From NCBI GenBank assembly GCA_028023455.1, contig JAQFVV010000321.1:868001-932000 (forward strand): a stretch of 64,000 bases of DNA. The letters are read 5' to 3'. Source of the stretch: Epiperipatus broadwayi. Taxonomy: Eukaryota; Onychophora; Udeonychophora; Euonychophora; Peripatidae. This document shows, in pieces, positions 33,545 to 45,640 of the stretch. The translations under genes and the position numbers were made by a program. The notes under the pieces are model-generated. The model searched no databases. It saw nothing but the letters and a program-made list of their open reading frames with translations, and was not told the DNA's origin. Within the stretch, counting starts at the first letter, position 1. Each line of letters starts with the position of its first letter.

Positions 33545-35308
33545 ATGTAGATAAATTATAACTTTTTGGGCTGTACCGTGTATTATTTTCCATTAAACAC
33601 CTATATTTTAACGGACTAGCAACCGCCATTATCAAGGTTAACTTTTGAAAGAACAATCTCATTAGATCTCAAAGAATAATGTGACTCAGTGCACGATGAG
33701 AAGTAAGGTTCAACTTGAAGTAGTTCAGCATTCACAATATGAGGTTTATCAAAATGTTTATTTCCCTCAGTTTTTTCACCTATTAATTTCAAGTTAAAAT
33801 TAGATAAAAAGACAGGTTTCCACATAGCTGGAATACGTTGTGCTTCATGAGCCCTATCTAAACCAGTAGGTCTCTTTAATATTTCAATTGACTCTCTCAT
33901 GGTTCTTAAATCATATCATTCCAAATTTGCAAGTATTTTTGTATTGTCAAAATCAGGTTTGTGACCAATTTCTAAAAAATGGGAAGTAAAAACTGATGTA
34001 CTAATTTTTTGATTAAAAGCATTTCTATGTTTCTTAATTCTGATATTTATTCATCTATTAGAATGACCCATATAGCTTCTTGCGCTGTGTAAACATGGAA
34101 TTTCATAAACTCCTTGGTGTTCCAAAAATATTCTGTCTTTAGGTTTATATAAAAAAATCACCAATTTTTTTGCCAGTAGAAAAAGTAGTCTTTATATTAA
34201 AACAAGATAGTCTTCTACTGATTTTATCAGTAATCCCTTTAATGTAAGGTAAAATTACTCTATTAAAAGAGGAATTGTCAATTCTATCCTCTTTTTTCTT
34301 TTTAGTATTAATGATATATAAAGTCTTACATATGATGCTTTTATTATAATTATTAGAAAGCAGAATACTTTTTGTAAGTTTTATTTCTTGAGAAAGATAG
34401 TCTTTATCAGATAAATTATAAGCTCTAGTGAAAATATTTTTTGCTACAGAAAAAAGTTGTGCAGAATGATGATGAGAATTAAAATTAAGATATCTGTTTG
34501 TATGGGTGAATTTTCTGTAAACTGATATTGACAAAGTTTCATCACATTTTCTTGCAATCAAAACATCTAGAAAATAAAGCGATCTGTTATTTTCCACTTC
34601 TATAGTAAATTTAATATTTGGATGCCAATTATTTATAAAAACAAGAAAAGAATTTAAAGAATTAATGCCATGAGGCCATATGACAAATGTATCATCCACA
34701 TATCTAAGCCAAATAGAAGGTTTTTTAGTAGCTGCATATAATACTTGACTTTCAAAATTGTCCATGAAAAGATCAGCAATGACAGATGACAATGGGGATC
34801 CCATAGAAAGTTCTTTAATTTGTTTAAACATTTGAGAATTATAAACAAAAAATGTATTTTTAAGGCAATGCTTTGCTAATGGAATAATAAAATCAGGTAA
34901 ATCATTGTACTGAGCTATTATACTTAATGCTCCTTCAACAGGAATATTAGTAAACATAGAAGAAACATCAAAACTAACCAATAAATCAGTTCCAGTTAGT
35001 TTTAAGTTTTTAATTATTAAAATAAAATGATTTGAATTTTTAATTCTTGACGGAATCTTGTCTGTCAATGGCTGTAAGCATTGGGCTAAATATCGAGCCA
35101 AAGCATGAGTGGGAGAGCCTATAGCACACACAATAGGTCGCAATGGTATCTCAGGTTTATGAATTTTAGGCAAGCCATAAAATTTAGGATATAACGTAGA
35201 CCCTTCTCTTGGAGAAATTTTAATTTTCATATCTTCATCTATATTAGAACGTTTGATAAGACATTTTGTATTTTTCTCTAAATATGTCAGAGGATCTCTA
35301 ATAATATT
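33545..35308 (-). pseudogene. Penelope-like element copy 1: RT plus GIY-YIG, 5'-truncated
   Basis: The RT frame (34145-35320, 391 codons) has, by residue, FYGLPKIHK (47-55), SFDVSSMFTNIP with the first catalytic Asp at 118, MGSPLSSVIADLFM (173-186), RYVDDTFVIW with the Asp pair at 209-210, and FLDVLI (250-255). This order and the YVDD box are typical of PLE RTs, which act in target-primed cDNA synthesis. The frame breaks in a T run near 34151 and continues as the GIY-YIG domain (GVYEIPC...SYMGHSNR), which has an in-frame TGA at 34051-34053. It resumes through FLEIGHKPDFDNTKILANLE to NLDNGGC and a stop at 33616. PLE proteins are usually longer at the N-terminus. Here the first residues MGSK are encoded by the antisense of the neighbouring inverted copy, so the true N-terminus is missing. 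Confidence 0.85.
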
Positions 35309-35745
35309 TTTACTTCCCATTTTTTAGAAATTGATCACAAACCTGATTTTGACAATACAAAAATACTTGCAAATTTAGAACGATATGATTTAAGAACCAT
35401 GAGAGGGTCAATTGAAATATTAAAGAGACCTACTGATTTAAATAGGGCTGATGAAGCACAATGTATTCCAGCTATGTGGAAACTTATCTTTTTATCTAAT
35501 ATTAACTTGAAATTAATAGGTGAAAAAACTGAGGGAAATAAACATTTTGATAAGCCTCATATTGTGAATGCTGAACTATTTCAAGTTGAACCTCACTTCT
35601 CACTGTGCACTGAGTCACATTATTTTTTGACATCTAATGAAATTATTTTTTCAAAAATTAACCTTGATAATGGCGGTTGCTAGTCCATCGAAATCTTGGT
35701 GTTTAATGGAAAATAATACACGGTACAGCCCAAAAAGTTATAATA
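35309..35745 (+). pseudogene. Penelope-like element copy 2: GIY-YIG C-terminal part, inverted
   Basis: The plus-strand frame starts inside the endonuclease domain (FLEIDHKPDFDNTKILANLE), runs to NLDNGGC and a stop at 35681, and then shares the 3' UTR of copy 1 in reverse (the GTACAGCCCAAAAAGTTATA block). It is about 90% identical to copy 1 and intact over its span. The two copies are inverted with their 3' ends outward, an arrangement known for Penelope insertions. The junction overlaps by about 20 bp of shared sequence (TTTTTACTTCCCATTTTTTA). Confidence 0.85.
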
Positions 35746-38540
35746 TATATATATATTGTGCTGGATTGATTTCCGATTCAATGGTTTTATTACTAAAATT
35801 AATGAAGGAAAAACAACTTCATTTTCATTAAATGTCTAATGCTAAAATTTGTATTATTATTTAAAACACATACACATTTATATTTAAAGTAGATCATTTA
35901 ATGTTTATAAAATTGATTTTAAAATAGTACTTTCACTACTTTGTTTATAAAATTGATTTTAAAATAGTTTACTTTAACTGCCTGTTTTAATCAATTTGAT
36001 TAAAAACAGACAAGCTTGCTAATTATATATTCCTGTTGCTTTTATTGTAATTATTTTTAAAGTTAATTCTAAAAAAAAAAGCGGAGATTTAGTTTTGTAT
36101 TTGTCATTTTTGTTTCAATTATCCCTGATTGGAAGTCTTAAATTAGATTGAGCGGGAAATTAATATTTGCCCTGCCTGGAATATAGAATGGACACTAATG
36201 AAAGTTTTGCACAGGAAATGTAGCAAGGCAAGGATAGCCCACCAATTTTTGGAAGGAGAAGAAATTCATTATTAGACACACTTGGATTATAGCCTGCAAA
36301 GAGATACCATTGTGAGTAGCTGTTCGGATGTTTAATTCCTACTAAAAACATAAATAATTATTGACAAACTTCGTTGGTGTGCAAGATGTCAAAATCCACC
36401 GCTGTGAGTTTTGTCATCATTAGAATGTCTTGCTAATTTAAACAAAGGATGGACCCACACCTACCAGCTCTTCTTCAGTCATGCCATGAATCTCTAAAAT
36501 AAACACTGCCTCTATCTTGCCGCTGTCAAAGGACCTGAAAGATTAACTATTATCAAAAGTGTGCACTTGTCACCAAATCACTAGGACTCTGCCTTACCAT
36601 AAGCTAAACTTTTTCCTATTCTAGCCAGGGTAAATAAATTGCATTTAATTAAATCTCTGCTCAATCTAATGATAAATATGTTTTTAAATGGTATTGTTTT
36701 TTTTTATTATTTATTATCTGTATGTACTCTTTTCTAGTATTTAAAGTGTGTCTTGAAGTCTTAGTTTTAAGATTCCAAGTTTGTTTGCAATTTTCGTATA
36801 TCAGGGAGTGCATAAGGTGATTGTATTTTATATGTTTAATATATACCTGATTATTTCGTTAACTATTACAAAACACATTGGCAGTTTTCATAATCTGTAT
36901 TTATTTACCTGCCCTTAGTTGTACAATAAAGAATCTTTAGACATGTTTCATTTGTGCTGTTTGTGCAAACAACAAAATCTTTTGGCTGGCTATTTGTCAA
37001 GTTATTTCTTCAGGATGTCTGAAAATAGTCTATTTCTTTCTGGATTATGTAAGATCGTAATCAAATATCTGTTGCTGTCTTGTAGGTGAGATCAGCCACA
37101 TTTACTTTGAATGTAGTATTACGTGCAGAAGTCCTGCAGCGTTTTAACGACAGTAATTAGAATATTACTGCTCGGACATTTGCACTGGGTACATTGGTTT
37201 CTGGCAGGACAGTAACTGTTTTATTATCCCTGATTCAGGAAGGTAAAGTTGTTGTTTGTTTTGTAATTTTACAACTGGCCAGCAAGAAGATATTTTCCTA
37301 GCCATTTCTTATATTTTAAGTGAGAGAATTTTATTGCCAACATGTTTAATGCCTTCATGTTTGTCATACTCTTGTGCACTATCTGGTAAATATACATATG
37401 TTAACATAAGTCACTTTTATATTCGTGGCTAGATGTCTTTACTATATTGTCTAACTTATAAAATTAATAAATTGTTTAAATTTATTTGGCTGACATTTGT
37501 CTTTGTACTTTGATTTCTCAACTGTCTAAATAATATTTAAGATGTCTTGTTCCTCCCTGAGTGTAGTTCGGTGCCCTTTTGATTCGCATATCCTGTCCAC
37601 CCTAAAATAAATGTCTAGTTCCTTTTTTCGGACTAGTGGCGCCCCTGGGGTCAGTATATGCGAATCTCAAAGATCTTTCTCCCGTTACAATATATATATA
37701 TGTATGTATATATATATTAGTACTTAATTTTTAAACATTAAATAATAACTAGACTACAAAGTGCTTTCAATTACTAATGTAAAATCATTATCATTTCCAT
37801 ACACATATCAAATAGGTACGTTAATCCTCATAGTGTTTTATTTTATATTAACGTATGTGCTTTGTAAATTTTCACATTAGCATCTTTTCTGTTAAACAAT
37901 TCATTCCATTTATTAAGAAAAATAATACTTTATTGTTGTCTTATTCTCTTTTCTTCATGTTTTACCATATTTTATCCAAATTAGATACAAACTGTTCATT
38001 GTCATTATATTACAAATAATATGGTGAAATAGACAATAAAAATAATGTTTGTTGAATAATGATACAAAATGTGTTGATTGATTATTCATTATTTATAACA
38101 TGGAAATGATTTGTGCTGTTGAAAGTACAAAATTGAAAGTCATCAAAAATTCCATACAAAAAATAATGAGTTTCAATAGTTCATTCTTCTTTTTTTATGT
38201 TAATCAGACCATGATTAGTTTAAATATAGATAATACATTATCAATATATTTTTAACTTGCAAATGCTTTTAACATTCTTAAGCTTTAATTGTAAATTAGA
38301 TTTTAGAATTGTGTGAACTTCTTATAATCAACCAATAATGCATTGGTCAAACTCATTCCTTGCCATATATAAAAACAATTCAACTGTTGATAAAAAAAAT
38401 TGATAGTCCCAATAAATATGAATGAGATTTCATTCATAATGTTGGCATCTAATTTTTAAAATAATTCTCTACACATATAAATTGATTAATAGACACACAA
38501 CAATCTAATTCATTTGCTATAATTATAAAAAGTTACCTCA
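35746..38540. other. Unassigned stretch, locally richer in GC
   Basis: No open frame of note; the 63-codon minus frame near 36160-36351 is not convincing. At 37637 a TGGCGCCCCTGGGGTC string resembles a tRNA-Lys-type primer binding site of LTR elements, but with a 3-nt gap. It lies inside a hairpin whose arms (GATTCGCATAT and ATATGCGAATC) are at about 37580 and 37658. No LTR pair was found. Confidence 0.4.
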
Positions 38541-39117
38541 GTCACAGAGTACTCATATATATATATATATATATATATATCAGCTGATCTGAGGGTGGGA
38601 AAATGAAAAAGATAGTGAATTCTGACTCTTTTGACATTTATGTAAACAAATTTACACTTGTTCGGTGGTTTTGGTAAAACACCATCTATTGATCATAAAT
38701 ACAAGCGACAGCAAGTTAACGTGATTATAACTTGTTTTTTTTTTCATAAATATACCTTTAAAGGTTTTTGCAATGATATATATTGCAGAGGCTTTGACTA
38801 TGTGGTGAAACTGAACTGAGATCAGACCCATGTAGCTATCTGGCTTGTTAGGCTGGGTTTGAAGACTTTACCGGTCTGAAAAATTCATGCTTGCAAACTG
38901 ATAAAAACTTTTTGCATAAACGCTTGGAGTCAGTGTTTAGATCTAGTTTCTAGCTCTATCCTCCACTGATGATAGCAAATTAGCTTGAAATCAGCTGATC
39001 TGAGGGTGGACAAATGAAGGAGATAGTGAATTCTGACTCTTTTGATGTTTATGTAAACAAATTTATGCTTGCTTGGTGGTTTTGGTAAAATGCTATCTAT
39101 TGATCATATATATATAT
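38541..39117 (+). mobile_element. Hammerhead-bearing repeat, one and a half direct units
   Basis: The block beginning CAGCTGATCTGAGGGTG and ending TCTATTGATCATA occurs at 38580-38697 and again at 38993-39107. The region between (38790-38990) resembles the 25-26.7 kb units: GAGGCTTTGACTATG..., CATGTAGCTATCTGGCTTGT, GGTTTGAAGACTTTACCGGT and TTTAGATCTAGTTTCTAG occur in the same order. The first copy is truncated by a TA run. Confidence 0.6.
38955..39050 (+). ncRNA. Hammerhead-like motif
   Basis: CUGAUGA at 38966-38972, an AGC/GCU hairpin with AAAUUA loop, GAAA at 38987-38990, then UCAG...CUGA-type pairing options. It has the best preserved conserved core of all copies (both CUGAUGA and GAAA intact). 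Stem II starts with a U-U mismatch. Confidence 0.5.
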
Positions 39118-39129
39118 TATAACTTATTT

Positions 39130-40829
39130 ATTCATTATATTGAATGTTTACTATAGTAAATAGAAATATTTGAACCTATGGACCTAAAATTTTCAGTCTC
39201 TATTCATTCTCTATTCCATTTCAAACAACCGATACACATGTGAAAAAGATAAATGATCCTCAATATATGTACTTCTTGCTGAACCAGTACTCAACGGTTG
39301 GGTCAGATCATAATCTCCTACACATATATACAATCAGTCATCAGCTTATATTAAATTAGCAATTCCTTAATCTTTAATGAATAGACTTCAAACTCCTTAC
39401 CCTTTCAACAATTCAACCATCCATTTTATTGAAAAACTGATGATGAAAGCTTAAACCCATTGTGGATTTTTATACTATGATGTAATCTATTTCTAAAGCA
39501 ATATGTAATTAATCTATTCTTTCATTATACTCAATAATTACTATAGTAAATTGAGAGATTTGAATTTAGGATTTTCAGTTTATATTTATCCTTTACTCCA
39601 TCTCAACAGATATGCATGATCGTACATATGTGAAAAAGACAAATGATCCCCAATATATTTATTTTGAACCAAACCAGCAATCATTAGTTGGGCCAGATCA
39701 TAATTTCCTCCACATATATACAATCAGTGCTTGGCTTATAATAAGATAGCAATTCCTTAATCTTTAATGGGCAGATGTCAAACTTCTCATCCCTCCAACA
39801 ATTCAACTATCTATTTTATTGAAAAACCAATGATGTAACACTCAAAGCCTTGGTGGATTTGATCTTGTACATACCCATGTAGATATTGTGTCACTCTCAT
39901 CCTTCAGATTATCAGGCAATTACATATCATTCCTTGTATTAATATAAATTGATATGTAATAGTCCTATAATGTGAAGGATTAGAGTGAAATTATGTCTAT
40001 GTGGATATGACTACAAGATCAAATTCACCAAGGGTTTTAAGCATTAAATCATTGATTTTTTAATAAAATGGACAGTTGATTTGTTGGAGGGTGAGAAATT
40101 TGAAGCTTGTTCATTAAAGAATAAGACATTGTCATCTTAATATAAACTGAGCACTGATTATATACATGTGTGTGAGATTATGATCTTGCCCAATTAATGA
40201 GTGCTGGTTCAGCAAAAAATATTATATTAGGGATCATTTATGTTTTTATATGTGTATGATGATATGTATTGATTGTTTGAGATAGAGTGGAGGATAAATA
40301 TACACTGAATATTCTAGGTTCAAATTTCACCATTTACTATAATAAACATTAAGTATAATGAATAAATATTTTAGTTACATATTGCCTTGGAAATAGGTTA
40401 CAGCATAGTATAAGTCTAGCCCAACCCTCTTCTATTAATACAAACAGATAGGTAATGGTCTGATAATATTACAAGTTAGAGTGGCATAATTTCTACATGG
40501 GTATAACTACATGATCAAATCCATCAAGAGCTTGGAGTTTTCAATCACTGTTTTTTTAGTAAAATGGACAGTTGAATTGTTGAAGGGTTGAAAAGTTTGA
40601 AGCCTGTCCATTAAAGTTTAAGGAATTGTTATATTAATATAAGTCAAGCACTGATTGTATATATGTGTAGAAGATTATGATCTGGCCCAAATGATGAGTG
40701 TTAGTTCGGCATGAAATATGTATATTGGGGATTATTTATCTTTTTCAAATGTTTACGATGATGTGTATTGATTGTTTGAAATGACATGGAGGATGAATAT
40801 AGATGAAAATCCATAGTTTCAAATCCTAC
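39130..40829. repeat. Inverted pair of tandem dimers, unit about 390 bp
   Basis: Two direct units (from 39130 and 39517) are followed by two units in reverse orientation (about 39960-40400 and 40430-40829). Landmarks are ACTATAGTAAAT, GATCATAAT.TCCT.CACATA, AATTCCTTAATCTTTAATG and TTGGTGGATTTGATCTTGTA. The symmetry centre is near 39945. The unit size equals that of the hammerhead-bearing arrays. Only one unit has a CUGAUGA (39440 region), with no clear GAAA. Confidence 0.75.
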
Positions 40830-40839
40830 AAAAACAAGG

Positions 40840-41108
40840 GATAATATGCACTACTGCAGGAATAGTCTTCCTATCAAAAATTCCATTTGTATCATTTAAT
40901 AAATTATTCCAAGCATTTTTCTTATTTTCAAACAAATTACTATTTTTACATACAACTTTATACATGACAATTTAAAGGGAAAAGAAATAAAATCATATTT
41001 TTCTTTATCACTTACATCATTACAAATTTTACTATTAAATAAAATACTTTCAACAAATTTATCAGAATAGTCAACACTAAAACAATCTTTATAATATTGA
41101 TCTTTTTT
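40840..41108 (-). pseudogene. PLE fragment, probable end of RT and start of GIY-YIG
   Basis: The minus-strand frame DQYYKDCFSVDYSDKFVESI continues to KEKYDFISFPFKLSC, and after a frameshift NSNLFENKKNAWNNLLNDTN and IPAVVHIIPC follow. The IPC at the end fits the start of a PLE GIY-YIG domain (V...IPC). Truncated at about 40840. The assignment is by resemblance only. Confidence 0.4.
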
Positions 41109-41111
41109 GTA

Positions 41112-41149
<38 letters not shown>

Positions 41150-41150
41150 C
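41107..41150 (+). repeat. (TA)n(TG)n microsatellite
   Basis: A TATATA run passing into a GTGTGT run, at the point where two oppositely oriented PLE fragments meet. Confidence 0.9.
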
Positions 41151-41154
41151 AGAG

Positions 41155-41560
41155 TAGTTTGAACTTAAATGAAAAAATAAAGGTATATAAAAGTAGGGTT
41201 AGAAATAAATATCTTAGTTCTGCTTTGTATATCCATGAAAAAGATACAGGCCATTATATTAATCTTGATGAAGCTAAGGTTGTCTTCTTTGAGAGAAATG
41301 ATATAAAAAAAGAATTGAAGAATCTTTATTATTAAAGATTTATGATTCTGAAGCAATTAACTTATTTTAAAGTTCCTTTAATATTAAGGGTGTATGGGAA
41401 GTAAATAGATTTGTGAGTAATGTTAAATTTGAATATATTATTTTGTAGTTCTTTACACTTGAGAAGTCTGCTTGTAGTAGTGAAATCATTGGTAGTATTT
41501 TAGATTTTATTTTCTTGGTAAGTCTGTTTGAGTTGTGGATTTGTGCTAATTTTGATTATA
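41155..41560 (+). pseudogene. PLE GIY-YIG C-terminal fragment and 3' UTR
   Basis: The frame contains SSALYIHEKDTGHYINLDEA and VVFFERNDIKKELKNLYY, matching the A..H...TGH..(D/N)...A+(I/V)..RE+N pattern of PLE endonuclease C-termini, then a degraded end (NIKGVWEVN). The downstream CTTTACACTTGAGAAGTCTG is shared with 58030-58270 and 59600-59815, so this is one PLE family with at least three 3' ends here. Confidence 0.6.
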
Positions 41561-41599
41561 TATATGTGTGTGTATGTGTGCGTATGTGTGTGTGTGTGG

Positions 41600-44500
41600 T
41601 GACTGGAATGAAATCGTCAACACTGTTTAAAAGAAAATCTCAAATATTTTATCGCTAAGTAAATTAGCAAAATTTAAAATTGATAAAGGGAAAACAATTT
41701 TTTTTAACGATATGACTTAGAAATATAATAAAAATAAAATAAAATTTAGATCGATATAAATGATGTATAGTATCTATTCTGTGACAAACTACGTTGAGGG
41801 CCAATGGTGACTAGTCTATAAGCATTGTGGTGCTATAACATTCTCAGAAAAAAACTAATTATTAAATTTGTGTTTGAAAATATCAATGATTTAACAATCA
41901 CTCAATATTTTGCACAATTATTAGTGAATATAAACTAGTTAGACCGTTTTTAAAAAGAATTATTTTAAGCAATGCTTAAGATTTTATCCAAAAATCCTGC
42001 CATACTGGAAACGCTGTAGTCCATATCAGCTACTTGCTGAAAGAAAATGACTGTGTGTTTGTGAAATTAGAAATGCTTTGGGGTTTTTTTCTTGCTTATT
42101 TTTGATACTGTAGTAAAGCATCCCTACTTAAAAATTTTATGGGTTGTCATTGTAACAGTCAGAAAACGTGTGATTCGTTAACATAATGCAGAATTTGACC
42201 ACCACACAGAACTGCAGCACCATCTAGATAGCGAAGTTACCCGTAGTACTGAGTTCGAACATAGTTTATTGGTTCCACAATACAATCTATGAAACAACAC
42301 ATCTGATGCAACATTAGTAAATATTTCTTTAGGCATGGTGATCAGGGTATGCAAGAGATTCATGATTTTATTTCGAGTTAGCCAATCAGAACATTAACCT
42401 TACACATTTATATTTAAATAATCGAGGAAACATATTGAATGGGTATCGAATAAATAAATAAAGAAGTAACGACAGACGTATAGTTTGAAATTATTTATTA
42501 AAACATTATATCATTTAATGGTAAAACTAATAATATTTGACAAGATTTAAATCTCAGTAGCGGAATTTTCTGATACTATTATATTTACAAAGAGGAACAC
42601 ATTTATTTGAACACGTAATCTAGCTGCCTAAAATTCTCGAGCAAGTATTTCTAAGGCATGCCTTTAGGGATTTATACCTTTGCAATGCAAGGGTCTAAAA
42701 TAAGATTTATAATAGTAGCGGCAGACATATTTATTTAATTAAAATATTTATTAATAACTAAGGGCAAACATTTATTTGAGAGTGAATTGTCAACAATGCA
42801 GGGATGGAGTTATACATAGAATAATAAAGTAAATAAAATAAAACACGTGGTACACTAAAAAGGTGATATGGAATGGCAGTATATTGAAACTGCAAAGCCG
42901 TGAATGAGTTTATAAGAATGACAGGCTGATGTTTTCCATCGGCTCAAAGAGGTAAGGTGTCACATAAGCATAACCAGGGACAAGTAGTTCGTGCCACGAT
43001 TTGCCTGCTGGCTGCATGACGGTCATCAAGTCCTATGGGACATTCATTTGTCAGCTTGTGTAGGATGACTGGGGTTAATTTCAACCCTATAGAATCCGGA
43101 ATATTCAAGGCTCATAATGAGTCATCGCATCTCCAAAACGTAACACGTGTATAATGTATAGATGATTCTGTGAGATTTTAAATATATTTTATAACTCGGC
43201 CCTACATTATCAACATTTAATAATGAACGTTTGCGACTCTCAAAGATATGCAATTTTATGGAATTATTAATCAAGATTTAATAGAATATAAAACATATAT
43301 ATAAACTGGAGGATTTTTACAACTAATACATCAGCCAATTGCTAAGCAGTAGACCCCTGCATTACAATAAAGGAAGCATTGAATGTGTGTCATTTGTATA
43401 AAAATATTAAGTTATTTATGAAAGTAAATATTAATGAAAATTTGACATGCATCCACTGTTTCAAATGATCATAGATTTATACTTAGAAAATTATGAGCAT
43501 GCGATAATTAAATAATAAATGTAGATTTTAGAAATATGTACCCAAGAAAGATAGAATTAGGTAGGCTAGATTATTAAAGAAGTTTACATATTAATTATTA
43601 AATTTATAGCATTACAAATGATAGTTCTACAATTTACAGCTTATAAGTTATATAAAGAATGAATAAGCGTAGCAGGATATTAGTAGAGTACTCTAGAGAA
43701 TTTGGATACAGGTACCTGTTTTATGAGAAGTTTTCCAATTCATTGGTCAGTAGCAAATTGTTCATGATTCTAGAATTAGCAGTTCTTTCCTGTATTTAGG
43801 TGGTTCATTTAATTTAACAGGAGCAGCAGCTTTCTCATTATTTTAGGCAGCAGATCTTCATGGTTGAATTTATGAAGAGCAATGGAAGGTTTGGCATCCG
43901 ATAGGCCATCTCCGGGTGGAGAATAGTCTGGGCGCTTTTACTCGATCATACCTTGGCAAATAAAATTAATTTAATATCTTGGAGACTCTCAACTGATTGA
44001 GAGCACAGCTAAAGTTAAAGTGAAAGTCTCTAGAAAGTCTAAAACAGGCTCCTTTCTTAGATCTTTATTTTTTACATTTTTGTTAGTGTATTTTTAGATT
44101 CCACTTAATCTGCCCTGAGGATAATCAATGCATTTTTGTTAGTTTAATTATAGAGAAAGCTGCCATTCATGTGTTTATGTTTAGATTTTACATTTAAATT
44201 TTATAATTACATTTTAGGGAATTTTTCTTTTTAATTAATCTATTATCTCTCACAACCGATGCTTTTAAAATTTCAAAGACAAAAAGGGAACATACGATTA
44301 TTTTTACTTTTAATTAAATATTACAATCTATTTCTAAAATTATTACTAAATGAAATTTAAACAAAGCATTAACTAACGAATTTTACAATTCAAAATAAAT
44401 GATTAAAATTATATATTTTTATATAACTAAAAGAAGAAATCTAAATTATATTATTTATCTTTATTTATTGCCTTAAATTTAAGATCGAAATGTGTGGATG

Positions 44501-45640
44501 TTTATGGTGAATTCTACATATATCTATACATTTTTAATATTGCTACACACACAATTCGATACCAAAAAGTTTAAATTTGGGTAGGATAGACCGGTGAGTG
44601 AGAGACGATAGAAAAAGGTGAAATTTAAGATTCGAATACGAATCTTACTGTTTCATCATTGTTAAGGCATAATATACTGACATAAATTATTTCAGTATTC
44701 TATATATTTATTTATAATGTTTATACAATCTTTACTATGATACAAGGGATATTGGTTTATGTAAAATCAATTTTAAATAAACTAAAAAAAATTTTTTTTA
44801 ATTCAATTGTTATTAATTTTATTACTTTCTGAGTCAACATATTATCTGATAAAATGAAAATACAAAAAAGATAGTTTTTTTTTCTAATATTTCATTTTGT
44901 TATTGCCTAGTATACCATAAATATGATATTGTAAAAATATATTGGAAGCATGCTAGGAAGCAATAAAGCTAAATATTAAAAAATCTACCTTTTCTGTAAA
45001 TATTTTCATTTTACCAGATACAACAAACAAATGTATATCCATATTGTTAAAAAGAAGTTACCTTGACAACAGTTTGAGATTGTTGATTGTTATCTATATT
45101 GGGATTATCTTAGTGTTAACTAGTTTCTAATGGTTATCTATATATATATATCATATGTGCTCACATGTATAGTTGATCTAAAAATAAAAGTTTTATTAGG
45201 AAGGAAATGGTGCATTATTTGAGGGTAACAAGAGACTTATAATATAAAAAAGAAGTTTGGTGTATATAATTACTATAATTACATATTTTTAAGTTAAAAA
45301 GTTAGTTAAAAATTCCAAAATATGCATTGAAATATTGCCAACATGCTTAAAAATTTATATTTTTTTAAAAGCTGATTATTAAGTATGAAAATAAAATATT
45401 TTATAAGAAAATAAATATATTGTTCTAATAAAAATGAAATAATTAACTTGTTTGGTAAATAGGGTTAAAATTGCAATATTTATCTCAATACTTTAAATAG
45501 ATGAGACGTCGAAGTGAATTTCAACTGAAGTCAAAAATAAAGGATAATTCTGCAGTGATGACTATAAGATTGGAAATTATTGTTGGCTGAGTTTAATATT
45601 GGATACTGATTATGATATCAGGAAGATGATAAATTAAAGT
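41600..45640. other. Unassigned stretch, patchily higher GC, no gene supported
   Basis: 42.1-43.2 kb and 43.7-44.0 kb are less AT-rich than the surroundings but have no long frame; a 61-codon minus frame at 42178-42363 is not convincing. A short perfect palindrome AAGATTCGAATACGAATCTT lies near 44630. Two blocks (about 42470 and 42715) share GACAGACGTAT/GGCAGACATAT followed by ATTTATTAAAA-like text, suggesting an old local duplication. Confidence 0.4.

Noticed and set aside
34654-34848. 64-codon minus-strand frame
   Set aside because: Alternative frame inside the PLE RT.
41600-44000. Gene or LTR element in the GC-richer patch
   Set aside because: No frame over about 60 codons, no splice-bounded exon and no repeated terminus visible.
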